The translations under genes were made by a program, and so were the position numbers. Under the pieces are notes generated by a model. It was not told where the DNA came from and did not search any database. It was given only the letters and a program-made list of their open reading frames with translations. Source: Bacteroidales bacterium (GTDB lineage: Bacteria > Bacteroidota > Bacteroidia > Bacteroidales > P3). Taken from it: DNA of 42,021 bases. Of this stretch, positions 31,946 to 42,021 are shown piece by piece. The stretch lies in the NCBI GenBank assembly GCA_016283745.1, contig JAEENM010000005.1, positions 1 to 42,021 on the forward strand, read 5' to 3'. The first letter of the stretch is position 1; every line of letters begins with the position of its first letter.

Positions 31946-33022
31946 ATGGATAAAAACAACTATTGCATAATAATGGCGGGAGGTACCGGGAGCCGTTTTT
32001 GGCCCATGAGCACCGCCGACCACCCCAAGCAGTTCATCGATATTTTCGGCAACGGCGAGAGTCTGCTACAAACCACTTTCAAACGTTTCGAGAACATCTG
32101 TCCTCGCGAGAATATCATCATTGTTACCAACAACATCTACCGCGGTCTTGCCGAAAGTCAGATCGGCGGCCTGCGCAACTATCAGGTCATCTACGAGCCT
32201 ATGCGTCGCAACACCGCTCCCTGCGTGGCCTACGCCGCTTCCATCATCAGGTTTCTCAACCCCAAGGCCAACATCATCGTTTCGCCTTCGGACCACGCCA
32301 TTTTCGACAACGACAAGTTCACCCACACCATTCAGGAGGGCCTACGCGCCGCCGAGAGCCACGACTGGATTATCACCCTCGGCATAAAGCCCTTCAGTCC
32401 CAACACCAAATACGGCTACATACAGTACAACGAAAACAGCGTGGGCAACATCGACAAACTGCACGAGGTTATAACCTACACCGAGAAACCGCCCTACGAC
32501 ATGGCCGTGCAGTTCCTCAACAGCGGCGATTTTCTGTGGAACGCCGGTATCTTCATCTGGAGCCTGCCCACCCTCGAAAAGGCCTACCGCCGCTATCTGC
32601 CCGATGTGGCAACCTTTTTCGACAAGATAACCCCCGCCACTCCCTACGAGGAGGTGGAGCAAATCTACGCCACCTGCCAGCCCATCTCCGCCGACTACGG
32701 CATTATGGAAAAGACTGACAACGTGCACGTTATGGAGGCCGACTTCCGCTGGTCCGACGTGGAGACATGGCAGTCGCTATACGAATCGGTGGACAAGGAC
32801 GACAACCGCAATGTGGTGGTTGGCGACAACGTTTTCACCTACGACGTAAAAAACTGCATCATCAACCTGCCCAACGACAAGACTGTGGTACTGCAGGGCC
32901 TCGACGACTACATCATCGCCGGCGACGACAACACCGTGCTTATCTGCAAACGCAGCGAGGAACACCGCATTTTCAAGTTCGAAAGCGACATAGAAGTGCG
33001 TAAAAACAAACAGGAAAAATAA
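31946..33022 (+). CDS. Mannose-1-phosphate guanylyltransferase
   Basis: IIMAGGTGSRFWPMSTADHPKQF, ADFRWSDVETWQSLYE; start at MDKNNY. Confidence 0.93.
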   Translation: MDKNNYCIIMAGGTGSRFWPMSTADHPKQFIDIFGNGESLLQTTFKRFENICPRENIIIVTNNIYRGLAESQIGGLRNYQVIYEPMRRNTAPCVAYAASIIRFLNPKANIIVSPSDHAIFDNDKFTHTIQEGLRAAESHDWIITLGIKPFSPNTKYGYIQYNENSVGNIDKLHEVITYTEKPPYDMAVQFLNSGDFLWNAGIFIWSLPTLEKAYRRYLPDVATFFDKITPATPYEEVEQIYATCQPISADYGIMEKTDNVHVMEADFRWSDVETWQSLYESVDKDDNRNVVVGDNVFTYDVKNCIINLPNDKTVVLQGLDDYIIAGDDNTVLICKRSEEHRIFKFESDIEVRKNKQEK

Positions 33023-33051
33023 AGATTGAATTAATATCTAAAGTAACAATA

Positions 33052-34593
33052 ATGAAATATATAAAGGCGATAACGTTTTTTCTCTGTCTTGCGGCTTTTA
33101 CGCCTCTGCTGCAAGCCACAGAGCAATATCCCGACTACATCCTGTATGGTGGGAAGAAATATGAGTTGGCGGTGAGCTGGGGACATCCCTCGCCGCTACA
33201 GGTGCTGTATATCCGCACAAATACCGAGTCGCCCTTCCATGGTTGGAGCACTGCCAACTACCGCGGCCATATTGCCACCTGGCGTATCAGCGAAGGAAAT
33301 CTGTATCTGGTCAATGTCGACACCCGCCGCTATAGTGGCCGCACGGGCACCTATTGGCCTGACGAAGGGAAACGGATAGACACCGTTGCCGCTCCAGGCT
33401 ATTTCAACATCGCCCCACTGTCTGAACAACCCGCTACAAATGATGGTGCAGTGGTGGCCGACTGGTTCTCCGGTGTGCTGGAGATTAACCATGAGGTTAC
33501 AGAAGAGGGCAAGCGTGTAGAAATCGACGGAGTGCGTTATGTCTACATACGCTACGGCAAAGTGATAGATGACCAGCTGTTGACCGCCAAGGATTTAGAG
33601 CGGATGCAAAGCATCTCCGCCAAAGACACGTCTGACCATGCGTTCATGGACAAATATACTATTGCATACCTGAACCAATGCTATCTCTCTTTCTATCTCC
33701 AAAGCGGCGGAGGCCACGAAAAGGTGATGTATGACAGCCATGAGGGGCATTTTGCAACCTCCGACTTCCGCCCTCTGCTGATGTCGCTAATGGATTACGA
33801 CCCCATGCAGTTCCCCTTCAGCTGGGAAAACTTCCAACGCAACGGAGCCCCCATCTGTACATGGAGCATCAGCCACGACTCGCTGTTCATCAACAACATC
33901 ACCCTATGGTCAGGACTGGGATTCTTCGAGCATAACGAGGACACCGTTAGGCTGGACTGGATATTCAAGCCCGAACGGGTTATCGACGGCAAAGTGTTCG
34001 CCTTCTGGATGAACGGCGAACAAACGATAGAATACGGCGAGGAAAAAGAAGGTACTTTTGGAATGAAGGAGTTTCAGTTGGAGCGACAACAGCGCATCAT
34101 GCTCGACTCCGGCCGCATCGTGAGTTCCACTTGGACGCCGTCAGATTTCAATACCGTCGGCCCGGCCACAGCTTCCGCCGATTGCAACCCCGAGCATGTG
34201 TACCGCTGCGACCACTGGGGCGCCAGTGACCGCTATAAAGAACTGCCCGAGGCGGCCACCTTCCCTGCCTGGACCGAGGGCATGGAGGCTCTGCAGGCGT
34301 GGTTCGACGGCCATCCACTGACCGACCCGCGCGCCAAAGAGATGATGTTCCGCACAGTACTTCTCTTCAAGGTGAACTGCCACGGAGAAGCCAGCGAATG
34401 GGCCATCGCCTCGAAAGGGAAAGGGGTGCTGTTCGAGTTGTCGAACCAGGTGCTGGAGATTGCCAGACAGCTGCCCAACGGCTGGACTCCCGCCACCGAC
34501 GAGAACGGCAACGCCGTCGACTGCTGGCAGGTGATGTCGTTCAATGTCAATCAAGGAGAGCTGAAAAAATGCTACGTGCAGGAACAGAAGTAA
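33052..34593 (+). CDS. Hypothetical secreted protein with internal duplication and TonB-C-like C-terminus
   Basis: Signal peptide; repeated W-containing blocks; C-terminal VLLFKVNCHGEASEWAI...LSNQVLEIARQLPNGWTPAT resembles TonB C-terminal domain proteins. Confidence 0.65.
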   Translation: MKYIKAITFFLCLAAFTPLLQATEQYPDYILYGGKKYELAVSWGHPSPLQVLYIRTNTESPFHGWSTANYRGHIATWRISEGNLYLVNVDTRRYSGRTGTYWPDEGKRIDTVAAPGYFNIAPLSEQPATNDGAVVADWFSGVLEINHEVTEEGKRVEIDGVRYVYIRYGKVIDDQLLTAKDLERMQSISAKDTSDHAFMDKYTIAYLNQCYLSFYLQSGGGHEKVMYDSHEGHFATSDFRPLLMSLMDYDPMQFPFSWENFQRNGAPICTWSISHDSLFINNITLWSGLGFFEHNEDTVRLDWIFKPERVIDGKVFAFWMNGEQTIEYGEEKEGTFGMKEFQLERQQRIMLDSGRIVSSTWTPSDFNTVGPATASADCNPEHVYRCDHWGASDRYKELPEAATFPAWTEGMEALQAWFDGHPLTDPRAKEMMFRTVLLFKVNCHGEASEWAIASKGKGVLFELSNQVLEIARQLPNGWTPATDENGNAVDCWQVMSFNVNQGELKKCYVQEQK

Positions 34594-34614
34594 AACAATA
34601 AAACAATATAAACA

Positions 34615-36018
34615 ATGAAACGTTACGAGATTAAGTATCTGCTGAAAGAGGATGTGTCGGCGCTGATCGGCACCTCCATTTGTGTCAAAGGATGGGTCCG
34701 CACCAAACGCGGCAACAAGAATGTGGCCTTCATAGCCGTCAACGACGGAAGCATAATACACAACATACAAGTGGTGGCCGACCCCGCCAAATTTGAGGAA
34801 GAGCTGCGCCGCATAACCACGGGCGCCTGCATAGGCGTGGAAGGAAAACTGGTTGAGAGCCAAGGCTCCGGACAGGCAGTGGAGATTCAGGCCGAGAAGA
34901 TAGTGGTTTACGGCGAAGCCGACCCCGACAGCTATCCTTTGCAGAAAAAAGGTCACTCCATGGAGTTCCTGCGCGAGATAGGACACCTGCGTCTGCGTAC
35001 CAACACTTTCGGTGCCGTGATGCGTATGCGCCACGAGATGGCCTACGCCATACACACCTTCTTCCACGAACGCGGTTTCTTCTATTTCCACACCCCGCTC
35101 ATCACCGCCAGCGACTGCGAAGGTGCGGGCGAGATGTTCCACGTGTCCACCCTCGACCCCGAAAATCCGCCCCGCGACAAGGAAGGCAAGATAGACTGGG
35201 AACAGGACTTCTTCGGCAAGTTCACAGCCCTAACCGTAAGCGGACAGCTGGAAGGCGAGCTTGGCGCAACAGCACTTGGCAAAATCTATACCTTCGGCCC
35301 CACTTTCCGTGCCGAAAACAGCAACACCCCGCGCCACTTGGCCGAGTTCTGGATGATTGAACCGGAAATGGCTTTCTACGACCTCGACACCCTCACACAG
35401 CTCGAGGAAGAGTTTATCAAATACCTCGTACGCTGGGCTCTCGACCACTGCAAGGACGACCTTGAGTTCCTCAACAAGATGATCGACAACAGTCTTATTG
35501 AACGTCTGAAGAGCGTGGTGGACACCGATTTCGTTCGTCTGCCCTACACCGAAGGCATACGCATCCTCGAAGAGGCTGCCGCCAAAGGACATAAGTTCGA
35601 ATTCCCCGTGAGCTGGGGCGTAGACCTCGCTTCGGAACACGAGCGTTACCTTGTGGAACATCATTTCAAGAAACCCGTCATCATGGTGGACTACCCCAAG
35701 GAGATAAAGGCTTTCTATATGAAACAGAACGACGATGGCAAGACCGTTCAGGGCACCGACGTGCTTTTCCCACAGATTGGCGAGATAATAGGCGGCTCCG
35801 TGCGTGAGGAGAGCTACGACAAGCTGCTCCGCCGTATCGAAGAGCTTAACATACCCATGAAAGACATGTGGTGGTATCTCGACACCCGTCGTTTCGGCAC
35901 CTGTCCGCACGCAGGCTTCGGCCTCGGTTTCGAGCGTCTGATGCTTTTCGTAACAGGCATGGCCAACATCCGCGACGTGATACCATTCCCGCGTACTCCG
36001 GGCAACGCCAATTTCTAA
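34615..36018 (+). CDS. asnS: Asparaginyl-tRNA synthetase
   Basis: Class II aaRS motifs [62 protein letters not shown]. Confidence 0.97.
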   Translation: MKRYEIKYLLKEDVSALIGTSICVKGWVRTKRGNKNVAFIAVNDGSIIHNIQVVADPAKFEEELRRITTGACIGVEGKLVESQGSGQAVEIQAEKIVVYGEADPDSYPLQKKGHSMEFLREIGHLRLRTNTFGAVMRMRHEMAYAIHTFFHERGFFYFHTPLITASDCEGAGEMFHVSTLDPENPPRDKEGKIDWEQDFFGKFTALTVSGQLEGELGATALGKIYTFGPTFRAENSNTPRHLAEFWMIEPEMAFYDLDTLTQLEEEFIKYLVRWALDHCKDDLEFLNKMIDNSLIERLKSVVDTDFVRLPYTEGIRILEEAAAKGHKFEFPVSWGVDLASEHERYLVEHHFKKPVIMVDYPKEIKAFYMKQNDDGKTVQGTDVLFPQIGEIIGGSVREESYDKLLRRIEELNIPMKDMWWYLDTRRFGTCPHAGFGLGFERLMLFVTGMANIRDVIPFPRTPGNANF

Positions 36019-36036
36019 ACCGCATCACTGTTTACG

Positions 36037-37665
36037 ATGAAAAGGATAAAAGTCTCCTTCGTGGCACTGTGGATAGCTGTGGCCACCGCCGTGGGAATAA
36101 TTATTGGCGTCGTTCTGGCTCCCGTGAGCAAGTACGACAATGTGATGGTACATTCCAACAGCGGCGACGGCTATTCGGCATCGTCGAAAATTTCCGACCT
36201 GCTGTATCTCATCAGCACCAAATATGTGGACACCGTGTCGTTCGACTCCCTTGTGGATGAGGCACTTGCAACGATACTCAACAACCTCGACCCGCACTCG
36301 GTATATATCCCCGCATCCACCCTTACGGCGGAGATGGAATCGCTAGAGGGCAATTTCGAGGGCATAGGCGTGATGTTCCGCCTCGACGAGGATACCATCC
36401 TTGTGATACAGACCATCAAAGGCGGTCCCGCCGAGAAAGCGGGCGTCATGGCCGGCGACCGTATCATTACCATCAACGACAGCGTGGTGGCTGGCAAAGG
36501 CATCACCAACGACGATGTCATTCATCAGCTCAAAGGCAAGAAAGGCACCAAGGTGCGCATAGGAGTGAAACGCTCCGGAGTGCCCAAACTGCTGAGCTAC
36601 ACCCTGAAACGCGATGTGATAGTGACAAACAGCGTCTCGTACAAAGGCATCCTCACTCCCGGAGTGGGCTACATCAAACTCGAGGAATTTTCGTCCGACT
36701 CCTATTCGGAATTTGTCAACGCCCTGTACTACCTGCAGGAGAGGGGTGCCAAAAAGCTGATTCTCGACCTGCGAGGCAATGCGGGCGGCTACCTCGACCA
36801 AGCGGTGGCCATCGTCGACGAGTTCCTTGCCAACAACAAAGACCTTATCGTTTACACCGAGGACCGCGACCGTCGCAAACACAAGTCGTTCGCCACCGCC
36901 AACGGCGATTTCACCACGGGAGCCCTTGTGGTGATGATCGACGAATTCTCCGCCTCGGCAAGCGAGATTGTGGCGGGTGCCATTCAGGACAACGACCGCG
37001 GCACCATAGTGGGACGGCGCTCTTTCGGCAAAGGTCTTGTGCAGGAGCAGTTCCAGCTGAAGGACGGCTCGGCGCTGCGACTCACCGTGGCACGCTACTA
37101 CACCCCTTCGGGCAGGTGCATACAACGTCCCTACGAAAAAGGCAGCGACGAGTACTATCAGGACTTCCTGTTGCGGCTCACCGCCGAACTCTCCGACTCG
37201 ATGAACTACAAGCCCAAAGACGACACCGTGAAATACTACACCAAAAACGGTCGCGTGGTTTACGGCGGCGGCGGCATACTGCCCGACATAATAATCCCTT
37301 ATCAGAAAGATGTAACGTATATCTATTACAACGCACTGATACGCAAGGGGTTGATACAGAAATACGCCTTCGAGTACATCGACCGTCACGGCAACGAGCT
37401 GAAAAAACAATACCCCTCCGCCGACGGCTTTGTGCAAAACTTCAACGTGGACAACGCCGGTCTGGAGACTTTTGTCCAATATACTGAAAAACACGGCGTT
37501 CCGCGCGACAAAGCCTCCATTGCGGCACACGGCAAAGAGCTGAAAACCTGCATCAAAGCCTATATGGCCGAACTGCTCTACGGACAAGACGCCTTCTACG
37601 AGATTTACCTCACCACCGACCCGGAGCTAGAAAAAGCCCTGAAAGTGGTTCAATCAATAAAATAA
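36037..37665 (+). CDS. S41 family C-terminal processing peptidase (PDZ plus protease)
   Basis: PDZ region GIGVMFRLDEDTILVIQTIKGGPAEKAGVMAGDRI; SASASEIVAGAIQDNDRGTIVGRRSFGKGLVQ catalytic region. Confidence 0.95.
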   Translation: MKRIKVSFVALWIAVATAVGIIIGVVLAPVSKYDNVMVHSNSGDGYSASSKISDLLYLISTKYVDTVSFDSLVDEALATILNNLDPHSVYIPASTLTAEMESLEGNFEGIGVMFRLDEDTILVIQTIKGGPAEKAGVMAGDRIITINDSVVAGKGITNDDVIHQLKGKKGTKVRIGVKRSGVPKLLSYTLKRDVIVTNSVSYKGILTPGVGYIKLEEFSSDSYSEFVNALYYLQERGAKKLILDLRGNAGGYLDQAVAIVDEFLANNKDLIVYTEDRDRRKHKSFATANGDFTTGALVVMIDEFSASASEIVAGAIQDNDRGTIVGRRSFGKGLVQEQFQLKDGSALRLTVARYYTPSGRCIQRPYEKGSDEYYQDFLLRLTAELSDSMNYKPKDDTVKYYTKNGRVVYGGGGILPDIIIPYQKDVTYIYYNALIRKGLIQKYAFEYIDRHGNELKKQYPSADGFVQNFNVDNAGLETFVQYTEKHGVPRDKASIAAHGKELKTCIKAYMAELLYGQDAFYEIYLTTDPELEKALKVVQSIK

Positions 37666-37668
37666 GAA

Positions 37669-39996
37669 ATGAAGAAAACGTTTCTGGGACTGCTGCCCGT
37701 CATTGTGGCAATGCTTTCATCCCACATCTCGGCACAGACCGCCGACTCTGTGGATGTGCTCAACTACCGCATCTGCCTCGATGTCAACCATAATGTTTCC
37801 CAAACCCTTGTCGGACATACCGACCTAAGTGTCAAGCTTTTACGTCAAGTACCTGCCTTCACCCTCGACCTAAAGGCCGCCACGGTGGATTCCGTTTTTG
37901 TGAACAACACCCGCAGTACGGTGAATTACGACAACCGTTACATCACAATCGGCGTGCCAAACGGAATTAGTGTTGGTGACACCCTTATGGTGCGTGTTTT
38001 CTACCACAGCACGGGCTATGTGGAGAACTACGGCATGGGCGGTTTCCATTTTGCGGGAAACATCATCTACAACCTCGGGGCGGTGTTCGAGGAGACGCCG
38101 CACACCTTCGGCAGAGCGTGGTTCCCTTGTCGCGACGTGTTTGCCGACAAAGCCACCTACCAATACTCCATAACGGTGCCACGCGGCTGGGAAGCCACCT
38201 GCAGCGGCATCCGCGATTCGGTGAGCGCCTACGCCTCCGACAGCAGCCGCACTTTCCACTACAGTGTGGCGCATCCCATCTCTACTTACCTCTCGTCGGT
38301 AACCATCGGCAATTTCCGTCTGCATAGCAAAAACATTAACAGCCCTTACGGGACTTACCCGCTCGAGGTGCGTTTCCTTTCCGGCGACAGCAACAACATT
38401 GCCAACACCTTTGCCATCCTCGACACCGTGGTGCCGATGTTCGAGCGTTGTTTCGGCCCCTACCGCTGGGGACGTGTGGGATATGTGGGCACTCCGCGCG
38501 GCTCGATGGAGCACGTGGCAAATATCTCATTGATAGGACAATGCATCGGCGACCGCAGCACCGTATGCCAGATGGTGGTGTGTCACGAGCTTTCCCACGC
38601 TTGGTTTGGCAACCTCGTTACCTGCGAAACACAGGCCGATATGTGGTTCAACGAAGGCGGTGCGTCGTTCTGCGAGGAGGTGGCTATGGAAGCGGCTTTC
38701 GGCAAAGAGGCTGCCACCGAATACTATCAGGACAACCTCGAAAAGGTGATACGTACCATGCACCATACCGACTCCACCTACCACTCCGTGGCCAACATCC
38801 CCGACCCGCTGACCTATTCTGGTACAGTGTATAACAAAGGAGCAACGGTTTGGCACTCGCTGCGCGGATATCTCGGCGACTCGGTGTTCTACGCCTCTAT
38901 GCGTCGGCTGTTCGCCAACCACGCCTTCGGCAGCCTCACCTCGGCACAGCTCCGCGACTCGCTGTCGCTCTATTCCGGTGTGGATTTGACAAAATTCTTC
39001 GACTTCCACGTCTTTACCCCCGGATTCACACATTTCTCCATCGACTCGATGCGGACAAACGGCACAGCTACAACAGTTTATATGCGCCAACGCACCGTGG
39101 GCACCACGCAGTTAGCCGACGGCAACCGTGTGCCAATAACCTTCTTCTCCGACACTTGGGACAGCGTTACAAAGATAATGGCTTTCGACGGGCAGTTTGG
39201 TAATCAGACCTTCGCGCTGCCTTTCGCACCCAAATTCGCCATCGTGGATTTCTACAACACCCTTTCCGACGCCATCACCACCGGCAGTGCAATTGCGAAA
39301 ACTCCCGGTAGCAGGCAGTTCACGTCGGCATATTTCACCGAACAGAATTTGATGGTGCGCGACAGCAATTTCCTGCACGTACAGCACCATTTCGTCGCTC
39401 CAGACGCAATGAAAAATCCCGACACGGCTGTAAAACGTATGGCCAACCGCTACTGGACAGTGAGTGGCGACCTGCGCAACCGTCTTACTGGCAAGTTCTT
39501 CTTCAGCCGACACACCTCGACCACAGCACCTTACGCATTCCTCGACGAGAATTTCCTTGAAGAAACGGCCTCGGTGGATTCGTTGGTGGTGCTCTATCGC
39601 GAGAACCCCGCCGACGACTGGCATTACATGGAATCGACTTTGGAAGGCTCCCGCACTCAGGGCTATCTCACCGTTTATCCGCTGAAAACCGGCGAATACA
39701 CCCTTGCCATAGCCGACACAGCAAATATCCGAGTTAGCCTCCCTGCCGACGTCATAGGCGGCTTTGTAATGATGTACCCCAATCCCGCAACCCAAACAGT
39801 GACGATTGAGTTCCCCGAGTTGGGCGGAAATGTCGATATGGCAATCTTCTCCCAAACTGGTGCTAAAGTGTTGGGAATAAAAAATATACATTCCGGCGAA
39901 AAAGTCAATGTCTCGAAACTGCCGTGCGGCACCTACACAGTGCGGCTCACCGTTGACGGAGAGACGTTTTTTACAGATAAACTTATTGTAAAATAG
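37669..39996 (+). CDS. M1 family metallopeptidase with C-terminal T9SS type A sorting domain
   Basis: HELSHAWFGNLVTCETQADMWFNEGGASF (HExxH-18-E); C-terminal MMYPNPATQTVTIEFPELGGNVDMAIFSQTGAKVL...LPCGTYTVRLTVDGETFFTDKLIVK. Confidence 0.93.
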   Translation: MKKTFLGLLPVIVAMLSSHISAQTADSVDVLNYRICLDVNHNVSQTLVGHTDLSVKLLRQVPAFTLDLKAATVDSVFVNNTRSTVNYDNRYITIGVPNGISVGDTLMVRVFYHSTGYVENYGMGGFHFAGNIIYNLGAVFEETPHTFGRAWFPCRDVFADKATYQYSITVPRGWEATCSGIRDSVSAYASDSSRTFHYSVAHPISTYLSSVTIGNFRLHSKNINSPYGTYPLEVRFLSGDSNNIANTFAILDTVVPMFERCFGPYRWGRVGYVGTPRGSMEHVANISLIGQCIGDRSTVCQMVVCHELSHAWFGNLVTCETQADMWFNEGGASFCEEVAMEAAFGKEAATEYYQDNLEKVIRTMHHTDSTYHSVANIPDPLTYSGTVYNKGATVWHSLRGYLGDSVFYASMRRLFANHAFGSLTSAQLRDSLSLYSGVDLTKFFDFHVFTPGFTHFSIDSMRTNGTATTVYMRQRTVGTTQLADGNRVPITFFSDTWDSVTKIMAFDGQFGNQTFALPFAPKFAIVDFYNTLSDAITTGSAIAKTPGSRQFTSAYFTEQNLMVRDSNFLHVQHHFVAPDAMKNPDTAVKRMANRYWTVSGDLRNRLTGKFFFSRHTSTTAPYAFLDENFLEETASVDSLVVLYRENPADDWHYMESTLEGSRTQGYLTVYPLKTGEYTLAIADTANIRVSLPADVIGGFVMMYPNPATQTVTIEFPELGGNVDMAIFSQTGAKVLGIKNIHSGEKVNVSKLPCGTYTVRLTVDGETFFTDKLIVK

Positions 39997-40002
39997 ATAG
40001 TT

Positions 40003-41271
40003 ATGAAGGTTTTTAAATTCGGTGGCGCTTCGGTGAACAGCGCTTCAGCGGTGAAAAACATGGCCCACATAGTGGAACAGTACTACGGCGAGCCCCTGCT
40101 GGTGGTGGTCTCCGCCATGGGCAAGACTACCAACCTGTTGGAAAAGCTTGTCCCTCAAGGGGATATGCAGCCGCCCGATTTCGACGAAAATTTCGCCAAA
40201 CTCACCGACTACCACACCGAGATAGCGCAGCAACTATTTGAAAACCAGTCGGAAGGGATAATAGCCAAGCTAAACCTCTTTTTCGAACAGATCCACGACC
40301 GCATCTGCAACGCCTCGTTCGACTACAACTACAACTACGACCAGATTGTGTCGTTCGGCGAGCTGATGTCCACCACCATAGTGAGCGAGTACCTCAACTT
40401 TAAAAACCTTGAAAACAAATGGTTTGACGTGCGTTCGGTAATCAAGACCGACGACCGTTACCGCGAAGGCAAAATCGACTGGCAGCTTACGCAGAGTGCT
40501 TCCGACAAACTGCTGAAACCCCTTTTCAACGTCCACAAAATGGTTGTAACCCAAGGTTTTATCGCCGGCTCGGCCATGGGCGCCACCACCACCCTCGGCC
40601 GCGAAGGCTCCGACTACTCCGCCTCGGTGCTCTCCTATTGTCTCGACGCCGAAGCGATGACCATCTGGAAAGACGTGCCCGGTTTCCTCAACGCCGACCC
40701 CAAATATTTCGAAAAGACCGTAAAAATAGAGCATATCCCCTACAACGAGGCCATCGAGCTGACCTATTTCGGTGCCTCCGTAATACACCCCAAAACTCTC
40801 AAACCACTGCAAAACAAGCATATACCATTGCTTGTAAAATCTTTCATCACTCCCGACGAGGAGGGCTCCACCATCGGCGATTTTAAGACCATCAAACCAC
40901 GCACACCGCTTTATATCTTCAAAAACAACCAGATACTGCTCTCCATCCTGCCCAAGGATTTCTCGTTCATAGCCGAGGACAACCTGCATGCCATCTTCGG
41001 CACTTTCGCACAGACAGGACTGAAAATCAATATGATGCAAAATTCCGCACTGAGTTTCTCCGTCTGCCTCGACAACAACGACATGATTTTCGAAAAACTG
41101 ATACCTTTGCTGAAAAAGTCGTTCAAAGTAAGATACAACACTGGTTTGCAATTGATTACCATACGTTACTACAACGATGACATAATTCGTTCCATCGTAG
41201 GGCAGCGCAACATACTGCTCGAGCAGCGCAGTCGCTCCACCGTGCAGATTCTGGTGGAAAACGCTCAATAA
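40003..41271 (+). CDS. lysC: Aspartate kinase
   Basis: MKVFKFGGASVNSASAVKNMA, TTLGREGSDYSASVLSYCLDAEAMTIWKDVPGFLNADP. Confidence 0.93.
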   Translation: MKVFKFGGASVNSASAVKNMAHIVEQYYGEPLLVVVSAMGKTTNLLEKLVPQGDMQPPDFDENFAKLTDYHTEIAQQLFENQSEGIIAKLNLFFEQIHDRICNASFDYNYNYDQIVSFGELMSTTIVSEYLNFKNLENKWFDVRSVIKTDDRYREGKIDWQLTQSASDKLLKPLFNVHKMVVTQGFIAGSAMGATTTLGREGSDYSASVLSYCLDAEAMTIWKDVPGFLNADPKYFEKTVKIEHIPYNEAIELTYFGASVIHPKTLKPLQNKHIPLLVKSFITPDEEGSTIGDFKTIKPRTPLYIFKNNQILLSILPKDFSFIAEDNLHAIFGTFAQTGLKINMMQNSALSFSVCLDNNDMIFEKLIPLLKKSFKVRYNTGLQLITIRYYNDDIIRSIVGQRNILLEQRSRSTVQILVENAQ

Positions 41272-41284
41272 CATCTGACACCCA

Positions 41285-42021
41285 ATGATATACAAAAGCA
41301 ACGAAATACTTATCGGCAACCTCGCCCTTGGCGGCGACAACCCCGTTCGCATACAGTCGATGACCAACACCGACACCATGGACACACGTGCCACCGTGGA
41401 CCAGACCATGGCTCTGGCCGACGCCGGATGCGAGATGGTGCGTATCACCGCCCCCGACGTGAAAGCCGCCGAAAATCTGTACAACATCAAAAACGAACTG
41501 CTTAAACGCAACTACAACGTCCCCCTTGTGGCCGACATACATTTCAACCCCAAGGCCGCCGAAGTGGCCGCCACCATTGTGGAGAAAGTGCGCGTGAACC
41601 CCGGCAACTACGTGGACCGCAACACGGGAAAGACCACCTTCACCGACCAAGAATACGCCGACGAGCTGAAACGCATTCAGGAACGTATGTCCGCCCTTGT
41701 GGAGATTTGCAAGAAACACGGCACCGCCATGCGCATTGGCGTAAACCACGGCTCGCTGTCGGAACGCATAATGAGCCGCTACGGCGACACCCCGCTGGGA
41801 ATGGCCACATCGGCGGTGGAATTTGCACAGATTTGTCGCAATATGGACTACCACAAGCTGGTGTTTTCGATGAAAGCCAGCAACGTCAAGGTGATGGTCT
41901 ATTCCACACGTCTGCTGGTGCAGAAAATGTTGCAAAACGGCATGAGCTACCCCATACATCTGGGTGTTACCGAGGCCGGCGACGCCGAGCAGGGACGCAT
42001 CAAGTCGGCGGCGGGCATAGG
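41285..42021 (+). CDS. ispG: 4-hydroxy-3-methylbut-2-enyl diphosphate synthase, N-terminal part (truncated by window end)
   Basis: GDNPVRIQSMTNTDTMDTRATVDQTMALADAGCEMVRITAPDVKAAENL ... VRVNPGNYVD ... MRIGVNHGSLSERI, open to window edge. Confidence 0.93.
   Translation, partial: MIYKSNEILIGNLALGGDNPVRIQSMTNTDTMDTRATVDQTMALADAGCEMVRITAPDVKAAENLYNIKNELLKRNYNVPLVADIHFNPKAAEVAATIVEKVRVNPGNYVDRNTGKTTFTDQEYADELKRIQERMSALVEICKKHGTAMRIGVNHGSLSERIMSRYGDTPLGMATSAVEFAQICRNMDYHKLVFSMKASNVKVMVYSTRLLVQKMLQNGMSYPIHLGVTEAGDAEQGRIKSAAGI

Noticed and set aside
34141-35142. - strand 333-aa ORF spanning the asnS start
   Set aside because: Antisense to two good + strand CDSs; no family signature.
36343-37587. - strand 414-aa ORF antisense to the S41 protease
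   Set aside because: Shadow ORF; the protease has clear PDZ and catalytic motifs.
40270-41511. - strand 413-aa ORF antisense to lysC/ispG
   Set aside because: Shadow ORF crossing two well-supported + strand genes.

Overview
This window looks like a Bacteroidales-type chromosome. The evidence is repeated TAnnTTTG-type promoters (often TATCTTTGCA), DUF4105, DUF3467 and PepSY-like families, a type IX secretion sorting domain, and the gene content. Most of it is housekeeping. A long minus-strand transcription/translation block runs tRNA-Thr(TGT)/Tyr/Gly/Thr(GGT) - tuf - tRNA-Trp - secE - nusG - rplKAJL - rpoB - rpoC. Around it are purA, sodB, pcm, a CYTH protein, cdd, a radical SAM protein, rpmE2, a mannose-1-P guanylyltransferase, asnS, an S41 protease, an M1 peptidase with a T9SS tail, aspartokinase and a truncated ispG. 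I found no CRISPR array, transposase, phage or clear new defence system. The signals most worth a second look are: (1) several intergenic arrays with a strict 7-nt period but a different unit at each locus, with register kept across unit changes; (2) a 54-bp hairpin-bearing direct repeat flanking an AAA-ATPase plus membrane-protein cassette; (3) a tandem thioredoxin pair in which one copy has lost CxxC, in a four-gene operon with a PolB-like exonuclease; (4) an internally duplicated secreted protein; and (5) REP-like palindromes and a structured rplL-rpoB junction. All calls were made by reading the sequence and the supplied ORF translations; no database search was run.
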